A DNA stretch of 64,000 nt from JAXGOI01 sp040767605 (GTDB lineage Bacteria > Bacillota > Dehalobacteriia > UBA4068): positions 558,001 through 622,000 of the forward strand of contig JAXGOI010000001.1 of the NCBI GenBank assembly GCA_040767605.1, given 5' to 3'. Under the pieces are notes generated by a model. The model was not told where the DNA came from. It searched no databases and saw only the letters and a program-made list of their open reading frames with translations. Made by a program: the position numbers and the translations under genes. Each line of letters starts with the position of its first letter. The first letter of the stretch is position 1. Shown in pieces: positions 33,153-42,027 of this stretch.

Positions 33153-33890
33153 TTAAGAAAGTATCCCGTATTTCGTCTTAATTCTTTCCAGCTTCTCAAG
33201 TAAAGGCTGGGAAATAATAAATAAAAAGAAGACTGTGGCAAAGGCATGAATTAAATCCGGCCCCAGCCCCGCAATATAGGCCGCTATTAAGGCCTCTTTA
33301 TTAAAGCCCGGCATAAACATTAGCACGGAGGCCCCGTTAATTATGCCCCCGTAAATAAAAAGGGTGGCAAGGGCCCCAAAAACACATAAAGACAGGCGGT
33401 TTGTCTTTAAAAGCCCCTTATTATGGAGAACGCCGGCAATAAAACCGATTATCCCAAAGCAGAACATTTGCCAGGGTGTCCAGGGCCCCTGACCGGCAAA
33501 AAAATTTGAAACAAAGCCGCTGACAGCCCCGGTAAGAAAACCGGCCTCACCCCCAAAACAAATTCCGCTTATAATAACCAAAGCTATAATCGGCTTAAAC
33601 TGGGGGAGCATAAAAAAGGCCGCCCGACCCGCCACCGCAATAGCGGAAAGAGCCGCAATAATAATTAATTCCCTGGCCTGGGGCTTTCGCCCTTCAAAAA
33701 TCATAAAAAAGGGAATTATAGTGTAAAAGATTATCATAAGGCTGATAAAATAATACTTTCTATCCCCTAAAAGGGTCATACCTGCCCATAATGTTCCCGG
33801 GATAATCAGCAAAATAAAAATAGCCGCCGCCAGGGTTCTTTTTTTAAGGCCTTTTTTACCCTCTGTATTTAGCTTTTTAAGGCCCGGCAA
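33153..33890 (-). CDS. ECF transporter S component, probable cobalamin specificity
   Basis: A 245-residue membrane protein with about seven hydrophobic segments. The central part IIAALSAIAVAGRAAFFMLPQ, then FKPIIALVIISGICFGGEAG and FFAGQGPWTPWQMFCFGIIGF, is the conserved region of a group of ECF substrate-binding subunits found with cobalamin transport genes. Substrate inference rests on the neighbouring DUF4430 proteins and riboswitch. The start is TTG at 33890, inside the end of the ATPase gene, chosen because GAGGAGGTGA lies seven bases before it and no ATG fits. Confidence 0.75.
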   Translation of the reverse strand: MPGLKKLNTEGKKGLKKRTLAAAIFILLIIPGTLWAGMTLLGDRKYYFISLMIIFYTIIPFFMIFEGRKPQARELIIIAALSAIAVAGRAAFFMLPQFKPIIALVIISGICFGGEAGFLTGAVSGFVSNFFAGQGPWTPWQMFCFGIIGFIAGVLHNKGLLKTNRLSLCVFGALATLFIYGGIINGASVLMFMPGFNKEALIAAYIAGLGPDLIHAFATVFFLFIISQPLLEKLERIKTKYGILS

Positions 33891-35536
33891 CTATCAATCA
33901 CCTCCTCTACGGTAATAGCATAGGGCAATTTATGCCTGCAAATCCGGTTGGCCGAAGTTGTATAAAAACTATTGCCTGCAAAAAATCGATGGGGCTCCCC
34001 GGAGGAGACAATATTCCCGCCGAAAAACAAATAGCAAATATCCCCATGCTGAGCGCAAAATTCAATATCATGAGAAACCATAATAATGGTAATACCTTTA
34101 TTGGCTAATTGATGTAAAATTCCTGCCAGCTTATATTTAAAATGAGCATCCAGGCCCTTGGTGGGCTCATCTAAAAGAATAATTTTAGGGCTTTTCAGCA
34201 AAATTTTTGCAAAAGCCGCCCTTTGCTGCTCCCCCCCGCTTAAATCATAGGGGTGCACATAAAGCAAATGGCCTATTTCCATTAAATCGGCAACTTCGGC
34301 TATTTTATGGCCCTTTTCCTTTTCATTTATATGCTCATTATCCAGGATTTCCGCCAAATCCATGCCCAGGGTTTTTTTAACAAAAAGAGGCTGCGGGTCC
34401 TGAGGCAAAAGGCCGAAATATTTTCCGTAAAGCTCTTTGGCGGAATATTTTTTTAAATCCTTCCCCTCTAAAATAACCTTACCCCTATAAGGGCTCTTTA
34501 AGCCGGAAAGCAGCAATAAAGTTGTGGTTTTGCCGCTGCCGTTACCCCCGACAATACAGGAAAGCCTGCCCTTTGGTATATCCAGAGAAAGGCCGTTTAC
34601 TATATTAGGGGTGTTTTTTTCATACTTAAACCAAATATCCTTAAGGCTTAAAATTACCGGCCGGCCTTCATCCTCCGGGGGCAGGGTTAATTCCTTAATT
34701 TCTACCCTGTCTTCTTTTTGGTTCAGCCATTTTCGCCCTTCTTTTACGGTAAGGGGGTATTCCCCGGAATTATCCAAGGCGGCGTAAATACGCATAACCG
34801 CAGGCATAGCCCTAAATAAATCATTTTTTTCTTCATAGAGCTTTTTGGCCATTAAAGCCGGGGGGCCCTGGGCAATAATTTTGCCCTCATCCAGCATAAC
34901 AGCCTTATCCGCAAGGGGTAAGACCTCCTCCAGGCGCTGCTCCGTCATAATAACGGTAATGCCCAATTCCCGATTGATTTTTTTAACCGTCGCTAAAAAA
35001 TCCCCGGCAGCAATAGGGTCCAGCTGGGAGGTGGGCTCGTCTAAAACCAAAAGACGGGGATGCATAGCCATAACGGCAGCCAGATTAAGTAATTGCTTTT
35101 GCCCGCCGGAAAGCTCCGCCACATTATTTTCCAGCCAGGATTCTATACCGAAAAAACTGGCCATTTCCGCTACCCTAAGCCGAATCAGCCTGCTTTCAAA
35201 ACCTAGGCTCTCCAGGCCGAAGGCCAGCTCATGCCAAACCTTATCCGTAACTATTTGGTTTTCCGGGCTTTGCATTACATAGCCGATTTCCTCTGTTTGC
35301 CTTCTTAAGCTGATATCTTTTAAAGGCTTGCCAAAATAGAGCACTTCCCCCTCGGTTTCCCCATAGGGGGTTATAGCGGGCTTAAAATGGCGCAAAAGTG
35401 TTGTCTTGCCGCAGCCGGAGCGGCCGCAAATAACCGTAAAATCACCTTCGGCAATAGAGATGTTCAATTTATTTATAGCGGGGCTTACCCGATGAGGATA
35501 TTTAAAGCTTAAATTTTTGATTTCCAATATCGCCAT
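33869..35536 (-). CDS. ECF transporter fused double ATPase (EcfA-EcfA')
   Basis: A 555-residue protein with two ABC ATPase domains in tandem. Domain 1 (about 1-235) has Walker A GRSGCGKTT at 38-46, signature LSGGQKQ, and Walker B LLVLDEPTSQLD. Domain 2 (about 295-555) has GGNGSGKTT, LSGGEQQR and IILLDEPTKGLD, followed by IIMVSHD. It energises import by the S and T subunits at the inner face of the membrane. The ATG at 35536 has a GAGGAAA site. It overlaps ecfT by 28 bp and the S gene by 22 bp, so the three genes are translationally coupled. Confidence 0.92.
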   Translation of the reverse strand: MAILEIKNLSFKYPHRVSPAINKLNISIAEGDFTVICGRSGCGKTTLLRHFKPAITPYGETEGEVLYFGKPLKDISLRRQTEEIGYVMQSPENQIVTDKVWHELAFGLESLGFESRLIRLRVAEMASFFGIESWLENNVAELSGGQKQLLNLAAVMAMHPRLLVLDEPTSQLDPIAAGDFLATVKKINRELGITVIMTEQRLEEVLPLADKAVMLDEGKIIAQGPPALMAKKLYEEKNDLFRAMPAVMRIYAALDNSGEYPLTVKEGRKWLNQKEDRVEIKELTLPPEDEGRPVILSLKDIWFKYEKNTPNIVNGLSLDIPKGRLSCIVGGNGSGKTTTLLLLSGLKSPYRGKVILEGKDLKKYSAKELYGKYFGLLPQDPQPLFVKKTLGMDLAEILDNEHINEKEKGHKIAEVADLMEIGHLLYVHPYDLSGGEQQRAAFAKILLKSPKIILLDEPTKGLDAHFKYKLAGILHQLANKGITIIMVSHDIEFCAQHGDICYLFFGGNIVSSGEPHRFFAGNSFYTTSANRICRHKLPYAITVEEVIDSCRALKS

Positions 35537-36396
35537 CTTATTTCCTCCCCGCAATTAATTATTAAAGGCAAAAAGCTGAGAATAAAATACCCCCCCCATA
35601 CCCAAAAACCAAGGCCCCCGCCTTGGGAAAATTTAAGCATAGGGTAATAAACAGCCTTATTTAAACCGGCAAAAGCGCCGAAAATATTTAAACCCGCCAA
35701 AATAAATATCAGGGCTAAAACCCGGCCGTCTCTGGGGGTAAAAAAGTAATTATTAAAGCTGCTGCGCCCCGGGAGGCCGTAACCCCTGGCCTTCATGGAA
35801 TCCGCCGTATCCAGAGAATTTTCTAAAGACCAGGTTATCATAATAGAAACTATTTGAACGGCGTTTTTTATCCTGAAAAAGATATTCCCCTGGGATACAT
35901 CCCTCCCTAAAGCCTTTTGGGCCCGGGCAATTATCATAATCCTTTCTTTAAAAAGGGGCACAAAACGAAAAGCCATGGAAATAATAAGGGCCGAGGCCGG
36001 GAGAATTTTCCCGAATATATAAACCAGCTTAGCCCCGCTTACAACCCTGTTATAACAAAAAAACCATAAAAAAACCGCCCCAAACATAATGGCAAGCCCA
36101 AAACCGTAATAAATAGATTCCAAAGTAATGGGGTTACCTCTGAAATAGCCTAAAATAGTCAGCCCCTCATGGCTGAAAAGAGGGTTAATTAAAATCACAA
36201 ATATAAGCATGGGGATTAAAAAGAGAAAAATAAAACTAAAAGCCCCCCGGCCTCTAAGGTATAGGGCATAGGTTAAGGCCCCCAAAAGGGAGATTATAAG
36301 CAAAACCGGGTGCATAAAAAACATTGTAAAAATAATTATAATGGCAAAATAAAGAAAGCTGACTAAAGGATGAAAGTAAGAAAAGTGATCCTGCAT
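35509..36396 (-). CDS. ECF transporter transmembrane component EcfT (CbiQ family)
   Basis: A 295-residue membrane protein with several N-terminal helices and the coupling region that contacts the ATPases: RFVPLFKERIMIIARAQKALG and SLENSLDTADSMKARGYG. The latter carries the conserved A-R-G motif of CbiQ/EcfT coupling helices. It links S component and ATPases. Its ATG overlaps the stop of the lipoprotein gene by one base. Confidence 0.92.
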   Translation of the reverse strand: MQDHFSYFHPLVSFLYFAIIIIFTMFFMHPVLLIISLLGALTYALYLRGRGAFSFIFLFLIPMLIFVILINPLFSHEGLTILGYFRGNPITLESIYYGFGLAIMFGAVFLWFFCYNRVVSGAKLVYIFGKILPASALIISMAFRFVPLFKERIMIIARAQKALGRDVSQGNIFFRIKNAVQIVSIMITWSLENSLDTADSMKARGYGLPGRSSFNNYFFTPRDGRVLALIFILAGLNIFGAFAGLNKAVYYPMLKFSQGGGLGFWVWGGYFILSFLPLIINCGEEIRWRYWKSKI

Positions 36397-37157
36397 TAAT
36401 TCTCCCCTCCCCCACCCTCCGGCTTAAAGCCAATATCCTTGCCAAGGTCGCAGCTATAAACCCATTGAATATTATCTCCCTCTTTAAGCTGATAATTACT
36501 GCTGCCGGTATTAAAAATTTCATCGTTAACCCGGAATATCCAGCCGCTTAATTCGCCGCAATCAAATTCATAAATATTGCCTATACCCTTTACATATTTG
36601 CTTTTATAAAGAGGCACGGTATTATGATCCATATGAATTCCCCGGCTTTGGCATTGGCTAAGCAAAATATCAAAGCCTGTTTCCCCACGGGAGAATTCCA
36701 CTTTAACCGGGGCTAAAATATAGCCGTCTTCAGGGAGTAAATCCTTTTTATTTTCGTCAAATTTCTCCAGATTATCCCAAATAGTGGCGCAACTTATAGA
36801 GAGGGTGCAGTAAATTTTATCTTTACCATGGGCAGGGGGCTGATTTTCCTTTTCAGGGGCCTCTAAAAGCAAATCAGAGTTTAAGGGGCTTTTCTCCGGG
36901 CTTTTAGAGCCTTTTTCTTCCCCCCCGGTTTTAATTACAGGGGCGCTTTCTTCCCCTTTAGGGTTTTTATTAGCGGCAGCTTCATTTAAATCCCCCTCCG
37001 CCGCAATAGGAGTAGAGGCAAAAAACTCCCCGCTATTATTTACACTTGTTTCGGTATTTTTTGAATCTAAGGCTTTATTGCCTGCAAAATTAAGACAGCC
37101 TGTAAAAATAAAACAGGCCAAAACTATTATTAAGCTTAAGGCTGCCCTTTTCTTCAT
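36396..37157 (-). CDS. DUF4430 lipoprotein, putative cobalamin-binding carrier
   Basis: A 253-residue lipoprotein. Signal and lipobox: LIIVLACFIFTGC, with cysteine 21. Residues about 25-120 are a low-complexity Asn/Glu/Pro/Lys linker that would reach through the wall. Residues about 125-250 are one DUF4430 domain, with DILLSQCQSRGI, CGELSGWIFRVND and GDNIQWVYSCDLGKDIG, close in wording to the second DUF4430 of the surface protein. This is the beta domain that covers bound cobalamin in intrinsic factor, here without the helical barrel. It is the first gene of the ECF operon and may hand the ligand to the S component. Confidence 0.8.
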   Translation of the reverse strand: MKKRAALSLIIVLACFIFTGCLNFAGNKALDSKNTETSVNNSGEFFASTPIAAEGDLNEAAANKNPKGEESAPVIKTGGEEKGSKSPEKSPLNSDLLLEAPEKENQPPAHGKDKIYCTLSISCATIWDNLEKFDENKKDLLPEDGYILAPVKVEFSRGETGFDILLSQCQSRGIHMDHNTVPLYKSKYVKGIGNIYEFDCGELSGWIFRVNDEIFNTGSSNYQLKEGDNIQWVYSCDLGKDIGFKPEGGGGEN

Positions 37158-37174
37158 TTTTCTCCTGCTTTACT

Positions 37175-37265
37175 TATCGGCTTTTATTATCGGCTTTTAT
37201 TATCTGCTTTTATTATCTGATTTTATTGTCTTATTTTCTTATCCGCTTTACTTATCCGCTTTTTC
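37175..37265 (-). repeat. Seven 13-bp tandem repeats upstream of the ECF operon
   Basis: Units starting at 37175, 37188, 37201, 37214, 37227, 37240 and 37253 follow TATCNGCTTTTAT with few changes; the first three are nearly identical. They end 17 bases before the lipoprotein start codon, so they would lie in the mRNA leader (AUAAAAGCNGAUA per unit) or serve as a protein-binding array. Confidence 0.85.
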
Positions 37266-37397
37266 CCGTTTTTTTACTCCCGCCGCTAAATAAATGTTTT
37301 ATCCGGCTTAGGCTTATACTTTAAAAAACAAGAATACAGCTATTTTATCATAAGGAGCCGGGGCTAGCAAATCTCCCTGCCTTTTTAAGGCTTACTT

Positions 37398-38990
37398 TTA
37401 AAGCGAGGCCAAAATCTTCTCGGCGCAGCGTATGCCATCCACCCCGGAGGATGTTATTCCCCCGGCATACCCTGCCCCTTCCCCCGCGGGGTAAAGCCCT
37501 GCCACGCCAATAGCCTGCCCATCCTCCCCCCGGGCAATCCGCACCGGGGAAGAGCTTCGGCTTTCCACCCCGGTTAAAACAGCCTCAAAACCGGCAAAGC
37601 CCGGTAAAAGCCTATCCATTTCCAATAAACCCCGGCGCAAACTTTCACTTATCGTCACCGGCAGGCATTGAGAAAGCTCCCCTAAAACAAAACCCGGCAG
37701 ATAGCTGGGGTAAACCTCTCCCAAAGCGATGGAAGGCCGCCCTTTCAGAAAATCCCCCACTAGCTGAACAGGCGCTTTATAATTCCCTCCCCCGATTCTA
37801 AAGGCCTCCGTTTCCAACCCCCGCTGAAATTCTATCCCGGCCAAAGGGTGATCGCTTTTTAAATCCTTGGAATTTACCCCCACTAAAACAGCGCTGTTGG
37901 CATTTACTCCTTTACGGGCAAAATAGCTCATACCGTTTACGGCTAAGCCCCCCTCCTCTGATGCGGCGGCCACCACCTGCCCACCCGGGCACATACAAAA
38001 GGTATAAACACCCGTGGCATCCGGCAAGCGGACAGAGAGCCTGTAATCCGCCGCCCCTAAAGCCGGGTGGCAGGCATTGGCCCCGTATTGGGCCTTATTA
38101 ATAAAGCTTTGCAAATGCTCTATTCTCAGGCCCACCGCAAAGGGTTTTTGCTTAAGAATTATCCCTTTATTATAAAGCATTTTAAAAGTATCCCTGGCGC
38201 TATGGCCGATGGCAAGAACCAGTTTTTCAGCCTCAAGCTCATTTTCGGTTCCGCCTTGTATATATTTAAGCCCCTTAACAGCTTTATTTTCCAGTAAAAT
38301 ATCACTTAATTTTGCCCCGAAGCGGAATTCTCCCCCTAAAGAAATTATTTTACGGCGCAAGTTTTTAACCATGGTATGAAGATTATCCGTACCTATATGA
38401 GGCTTATTAATAAAGAGAATTTCTTCCGGGGCCCCGCAGGCCGCCATTTCCTCAAAAAGCTTGCCAATACGAATATCTCTTATTCCGCTTTGAAGCTTGC
38501 CGTCGGAAAAGGTTCCGGCCCCGCCCTCCCCAAACTGAACATTGGATTCCGGGTTTAAAATCCCTTCCTTCCAAAACCTTTTTACCTGCTTAAGGCGGCT
38601 GTCGGCATCTTCCCCCCGCTCTAAAATAAGGGGGCATAATCCGGCCTCGGCCAAAATTAAAGCCGCAAATAGGCCGCAAGGGCCGCTCCCGATAATAACC
38701 GGGGCCATAGCAGGTTTTTTTGCTTTAATTACAGGGTAAAAATAAGGCGCAATTCTGCTTACGCCCTCCCGTGCGAATCTTTCCAGTATAGGCTCCTCCC
38801 GGCAGGAGAGTTCAATATCCACCGTGCAAACAAAGTGAAGATTATCCTTTTTGCGGGCATCCAAAGATTTTTTAAATAAAGTCAGCTTAAGAATATTCTC
38901 CGACTTTAGCTTAAGTTTTTTGGCCGCAAGGCCCTTTAATTGGGATATATCCCCCTCCAAGGGCAGCTTTAGCCCTCTTACTCTCAGCAT
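37398..38990 (-). CDS. FAD-dependent oxidoreductase, COG2509 family
   Basis: A 530-residue flavoprotein. A short N-terminal domain (1-95) precedes the FAD-binding GSGPCGLFAALILAEAG at about 102, then GAGTFSDGKL, LVLAIGHSARDT and the C-terminal AGEGAGYAGGITSSGVDG that closes the FAD site. This uncharacterised family is widespread in Firmicutes and is usually labelled FAD-dependent dehydrogenase. It overlaps the HI0933-like gene by 7 bp. Substrate unknown. Confidence 0.85.
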   Translation of the reverse strand: MLRVRGLKLPLEGDISQLKGLAAKKLKLKSENILKLTLFKKSLDARKKDNLHFVCTVDIELSCREEPILERFAREGVSRIAPYFYPVIKAKKPAMAPVIIGSGPCGLFAALILAEAGLCPLILERGEDADSRLKQVKRFWKEGILNPESNVQFGEGGAGTFSDGKLQSGIRDIRIGKLFEEMAACGAPEEILFINKPHIGTDNLHTMVKNLRRKIISLGGEFRFGAKLSDILLENKAVKGLKYIQGGTENELEAEKLVLAIGHSARDTFKMLYNKGIILKQKPFAVGLRIEHLQSFINKAQYGANACHPALGAADYRLSVRLPDATGVYTFCMCPGGQVVAAASEEGGLAVNGMSYFARKGVNANSAVLVGVNSKDLKSDHPLAGIEFQRGLETEAFRIGGGNYKAPVQLVGDFLKGRPSIALGEVYPSYLPGFVLGELSQCLPVTISESLRRGLLEMDRLLPGFAGFEAVLTGVESRSSSPVRIARGEDGQAIGVAGLYPAGEGAGYAGGITSSGVDGIRCAEKILASL

Positions 38991-40276
38991 TGGCTCTCTC
39001 CTTTTAAAGAAGCGGCGGCCTTAAGGCCGGCTAAATATCCGCTGCTCCAGGCCCATTGAAGATTATACCCACCGCAAGGGCCGTCAATATCTAAAATTTC
39101 CCCGGCAAAATAAACTCCCCCGGCCTTTTGGGATTCTAAAGTATCTTTATTTATTTCCCGGCAGCTAATGCCCCCCACACTTATTTGGGCATTGGCCCAA
39201 TCCATTAAGCCCTGGGGTTTAAACTCCCAGCTCTTTATAGATTTTGCCAGGCTCGCTAAATGACCGGGAGTCAGAAGGGAAATTTTATCCGAAAGGGGGC
39301 CGGGATAAACCTCTTTTAATAAAAATTCCCCGATTCTTTTAGGGAAAAACCCCGTAAATAGGCTTGCCGCAGGCAAGGCCCCCCGATTTTTTTTAAGCTC
39401 CTTTAAAATATTAAGCAAATCCTCAAAGGAGTATTCCGGGAGCAAATCCGCCTTTAAAAGAAGTTCCCGGCAAGGCCTGCCTTTTACGGTGGCGGAATTT
39501 AAAAACTCCCCAATATGGCGGGAAAGATTAAAAACACAAATCCCCGAAAGACCGTATTCGGTAAATTGTATTTCCCCTTCCTCCCTTTGAATTTTTAAAT
39601 TATCGGCCCAAAGCTCAATTGCCCCCCTGGCTCTAAGCCCCCGCAGGCTTTTGGTGGAGGGCTTTAAAATTTTTACCGGAGTTAAACCGGGGTATACGCC
39701 GTTTAGGGTATGGCCCAGTTTTTGCCCTAAGCTAAAGCCCCCCATATTCCCCCCCAGCTGGGGGCCGGCCCCGCCCCCGGCGGCAATTATTATGCGCCGG
39801 GCTAAAACTTCCCGTTCTTTTCCGCAAATTTTCCAAAGGCCGCCTCTTTTTTCAAGGCTTAAAACCTCAAAATCGCAAAGGCATTCAATACCTCCGGCCT
39901 CTAATTCCAGGCGGAGAATATCTAAAACGCTATTGGCCTGATTACTCCGGGGGTAAACCCTGCCGTCATCTTCAATACGGCATAACAACCCCAGGCTTTT
40001 AAAAAGAGCCAGGGTTTTTTCAGGGTTAAGGGCATTTAAAACCCCTTTAATAAAGGCTGTACCGCCCCCGTTATAGGCCTCTGCCCGGGCATTAAGATTA
40101 CTTAAATTGCAGCGGCCGTTGCCGGTTGCCAAAAGCTTTTTGCCCACCCGGGGCTGGCGCTCTAAAATAATTATGCCCCCCGGTTTATTAAGGGCTTTAG
40201 CCCCGCTGATTGCCGCCATTAAACCGGCGGCCCCCCCGCCTATAATGGCAATATCATATTCCGGCTTTAAATTCAT
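38984..40276 (-). CDS. HI0933/YhiN-family flavoprotein
   Basis: A 430-residue FAD protein with IAIIGGGAAGLMAAISGAK at the N-terminus, GKKLLATGNGRCNLSN (hallmark of the HI0933 family), IIAAGGGAGPQLG and the C-terminal GEILDIDGPCGGYNLQWAWSSG. These are annotated as aminoacetone oxidase-like or BaiN-type proteins; BaiN has been linked to bile-acid reduction, but the family is broad and no substrate can be inferred here. Confidence 0.9.
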   Translation of the reverse strand: MNLKPEYDIAIIGGGAAGLMAAISGAKALNKPGGIIILERQPRVGKKLLATGNGRCNLSNLNARAEAYNGGGTAFIKGVLNALNPEKTLALFKSLGLLCRIEDDGRVYPRSNQANSVLDILRLELEAGGIECLCDFEVLSLEKRGGLWKICGKEREVLARRIIIAAGGGAGPQLGGNMGGFSLGQKLGHTLNGVYPGLTPVKILKPSTKSLRGLRARGAIELWADNLKIQREEGEIQFTEYGLSGICVFNLSRHIGEFLNSATVKGRPCRELLLKADLLPEYSFEDLLNILKELKKNRGALPAASLFTGFFPKRIGEFLLKEVYPGPLSDKISLLTPGHLASLAKSIKSWEFKPQGLMDWANAQISVGGISCREINKDTLESQKAGGVYFAGEILDIDGPCGGYNLQWAWSSGYLAGLKAAASLKGESQC

Positions 40277-40285
40277 GGCAGCCTC

Positions 40286-41029
40286 CTAAACCCTTTTCAG
40301 CCTTTTCATGGCCCTTATTTCGGCTTTTACGGCGGCCTCTACCCTTTGGGATTCGCAAATTTTCTGCAAGGCCTTATTATAGGTTAAATCATCTAAATCA
40401 GAGGAATTTAAATATCTTTTAGTCTCCCCCGGGTATTTAATAAAGCAAATAGAAAGCCCCCAGGCCGCGGCCATTTGCGTATAATAGGCCTTTAGGCTCA
40501 AAGCATCATATATTTTAAAAATAAGGGGCAAATATTCTTCGCAAATATAGTACTCCAATATTATAACCAGGGCAAAACGGCAAAAAAATTCATTTTGAGA
40601 TTTTAAATAAGGCTGAATAAAATCCCAAACAAGGCTTTTATTTTTTTTCACAATTTTTAAATTGGAGCAAAGGCAATCACAAACGGCCCAATTATCTATT
40701 TTAGGCAAAAAATCCCTGATTAAAGCCAGAACCTGTTCTATATCTTCCCCGCAGCCGGCAATTACCAAAGCCTGCATAAGTATTTCCTCATGGCTTTCAT
40801 CTAAAGCAAGGGCCAGGAATTGGCGCCAATTCCCTTTTGTAATTTCTTTTGCTAAAGCCTTTAGTACAGGCAGGCGCACCCCTAAAATAGGGTAAGCGCT
40901 AAAAATAAGCCTTTGATTAAAGGCTTTGCAATCCTCTTGAGGAAGGGCTGTAAGCCGGTTTTTAAAAGCGGTATAATCCTCCCGCCTCCAAGAGGTTTTT
41001 TGCCAGATATTATCAATACTTTCCGCCAT
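40286..41029 (-). CDS. DNA alkylation repair protein (AlkD-like HEAT repeat)
   Basis: A 247-residue all-helical protein. Motifs: LGVRLPVLKALAKEI, DESHEEILMQALVIAG, and IDNWAVCDCLCSNLKIV (the NWDxxD-like segment of AlkD/YhaZ-type DNA glycosylases), then AAAWGLSICFIKYPGET. The family removes alkylated bases without base flipping. Tryptophan and aspartate of the active groove are present in the N-W-A-V-C-D motif. Adjacent genes are packed within a few bases. Confidence 0.85.
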   Translation of the reverse strand: MAESIDNIWQKTSWRREDYTAFKNRLTALPQEDCKAFNQRLIFSAYPILGVRLPVLKALAKEITKGNWRQFLALALDESHEEILMQALVIAGCGEDIEQVLALIRDFLPKIDNWAVCDCLCSNLKIVKKNKSLVWDFIQPYLKSQNEFFCRFALVIILEYYICEEYLPLIFKIYDALSLKAYYTQMAAAWGLSICFIKYPGETKRYLNSSDLDDLTYNKALQKICESQRVEAAVKAEIRAMKRLKRV

Positions 41030-41032
41030 ATT

Positions 41033-41380
41033 TTACTCCTTTTCCCAGATTTTCCAGATTTCGGCGGCATAACCCACCGTTGCCCGGCGGCCGTTTCTTA
41101 CAATAGGGGTTTTAAAAAGGCCGGGGTTATTTAAAAGCTTTTCTTCAATAGCGGCCTCGCCGGATAAATAGGGGATAAAACATCCTTCGTATTCTTTGGC
41201 GCTTTTATCTATTAAGGCATTTATGCCGCCAAGGGCGGCCTTAATGCTTTTATATTCCCCCGGGCTTATGCCGTATTTATCCAAATTTATAAATTGGTAT
41301 TTTATCCGCCGCTCTTTAAAATATCTTTCGGCTTTTTTTGTTTCAAAGCATTTATTTTTGCCAAAAATCTGTATATTCAT
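41033..41380 (-). CDS. ArsC/Spx-family thioredoxin-fold protein
   Basis: A 115-residue protein of the arsenate reductase-like family: MNIQIFGKNKCFETKKAERYFKE at the N-terminus with a single cysteine in CFET where Spx has CxxC, the middle EYKSIKAALGG, and NPGLFKTPIVRNGRRATVGY, the cis-proline region. Such proteins are usually labelled as arsenate reductase-like without a known role. Two in-frame ATGs exist; the second (41380) is better spaced from the AAGGGCGG site than the one at 41389. Confidence 0.8.
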   Translation of the reverse strand: MNIQIFGKNKCFETKKAERYFKERRIKYQFINLDKYGISPGEYKSIKAALGGINALIDKSAKEYEGCFIPYLSGEAAIEEKLLNNPGLFKTPIVRNGRRATVGYAAEIWKIWEKE

Positions 41381-41410
41381 AATGGTCATTCCGCCCTTAA
41401 TTTTAAAAAG

Positions 41411-41971
41411 CTATTTGCCAAGGCTTTTAAAATAGATTTCCCCGTAAACAAGCTTCCCGGCTATACGCTGGGATTGCATTAGGCTAAAACCATTAAAATA
41501 AGCCTCGAGCTTTTTATTGTTTCCTAAAGTGCCCGCTAAGCTTTCCGTAAGCTTTTCTAAATTAAAAGCCGGAGGGAATATTACTTCCCTCCCTAATGTA
41601 AGATGAGGCTTAAAATCCCCCTTTTCCAAAGGGAAGCCGGCCTTAAGCAATTTTATTTTTAATTCTCTTTGCAAATTTAATAAACCGGGGGAGGCAGCTA
41701 TTCCCAGCCAATAAATATCCCCGCCCGGCCTTTTAAAGCTGCCTAAGCCCTTCATTTGCAGGGCAAAGCCGGGGGAGGATATATTCTCCATAGCCTCAAC
41801 AGCCAAAGGCAGCCTCTCTTTGGCTGTTTCCCCTAAAAAGGCCAAAGTAAGATGGAGGTTTTCCCTGCGGGTAAAATTACCCTTAAGGGCCTGCCCCTCC
41901 AGGCTTTGGATAATTCCATAAATTTCATCTTTAAGGGTTTGATTAAAATTTAAAGCATAAAATAAGCGCAT
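41411..41971 (-). CDS. thpR: RNA 2',3'-cyclic phosphodiesterase (ThpR / LigT family)
   Basis: A 186-residue two-histidine phosphoesterase. The two HxT motifs are HLTLAFLG in the first half and HLTLGRE in the second, with the N-terminal MRLFYALNF strand and the C-terminal FSLMQSQRI typical of ThpR. It hydrolyses 2',3'-cyclic phosphates on RNA and can ligate tRNA halves in vitro. Normal length. Confidence 0.9.
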   Translation of the reverse strand: MRLFYALNFNQTLKDEIYGIIQSLEGQALKGNFTRRENLHLTLAFLGETAKERLPLAVEAMENISSPGFALQMKGLGSFKRPGGDIYWLGIAASPGLLNLQRELKIKLLKAGFPLEKGDFKPHLTLGREVIFPPAFNLEKLTESLAGTLGNNKKLEAYFNGFSLMQSQRIAGKLVYGEIYFKSLGK

Positions 41972-42027
41972 AAATCACCTTGGGGTCAGTTTAACCCTTT
42001 ATTTAATCTGCTTTAATAAATTTAAGC

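Noticed and set aside
37175..37265. Possible CRISPR-like or iteron array
   Set aside because: Units are 13 bp with no spacers, and no cas or replication-initiator gene is nearby; kept as a leader repeat only.
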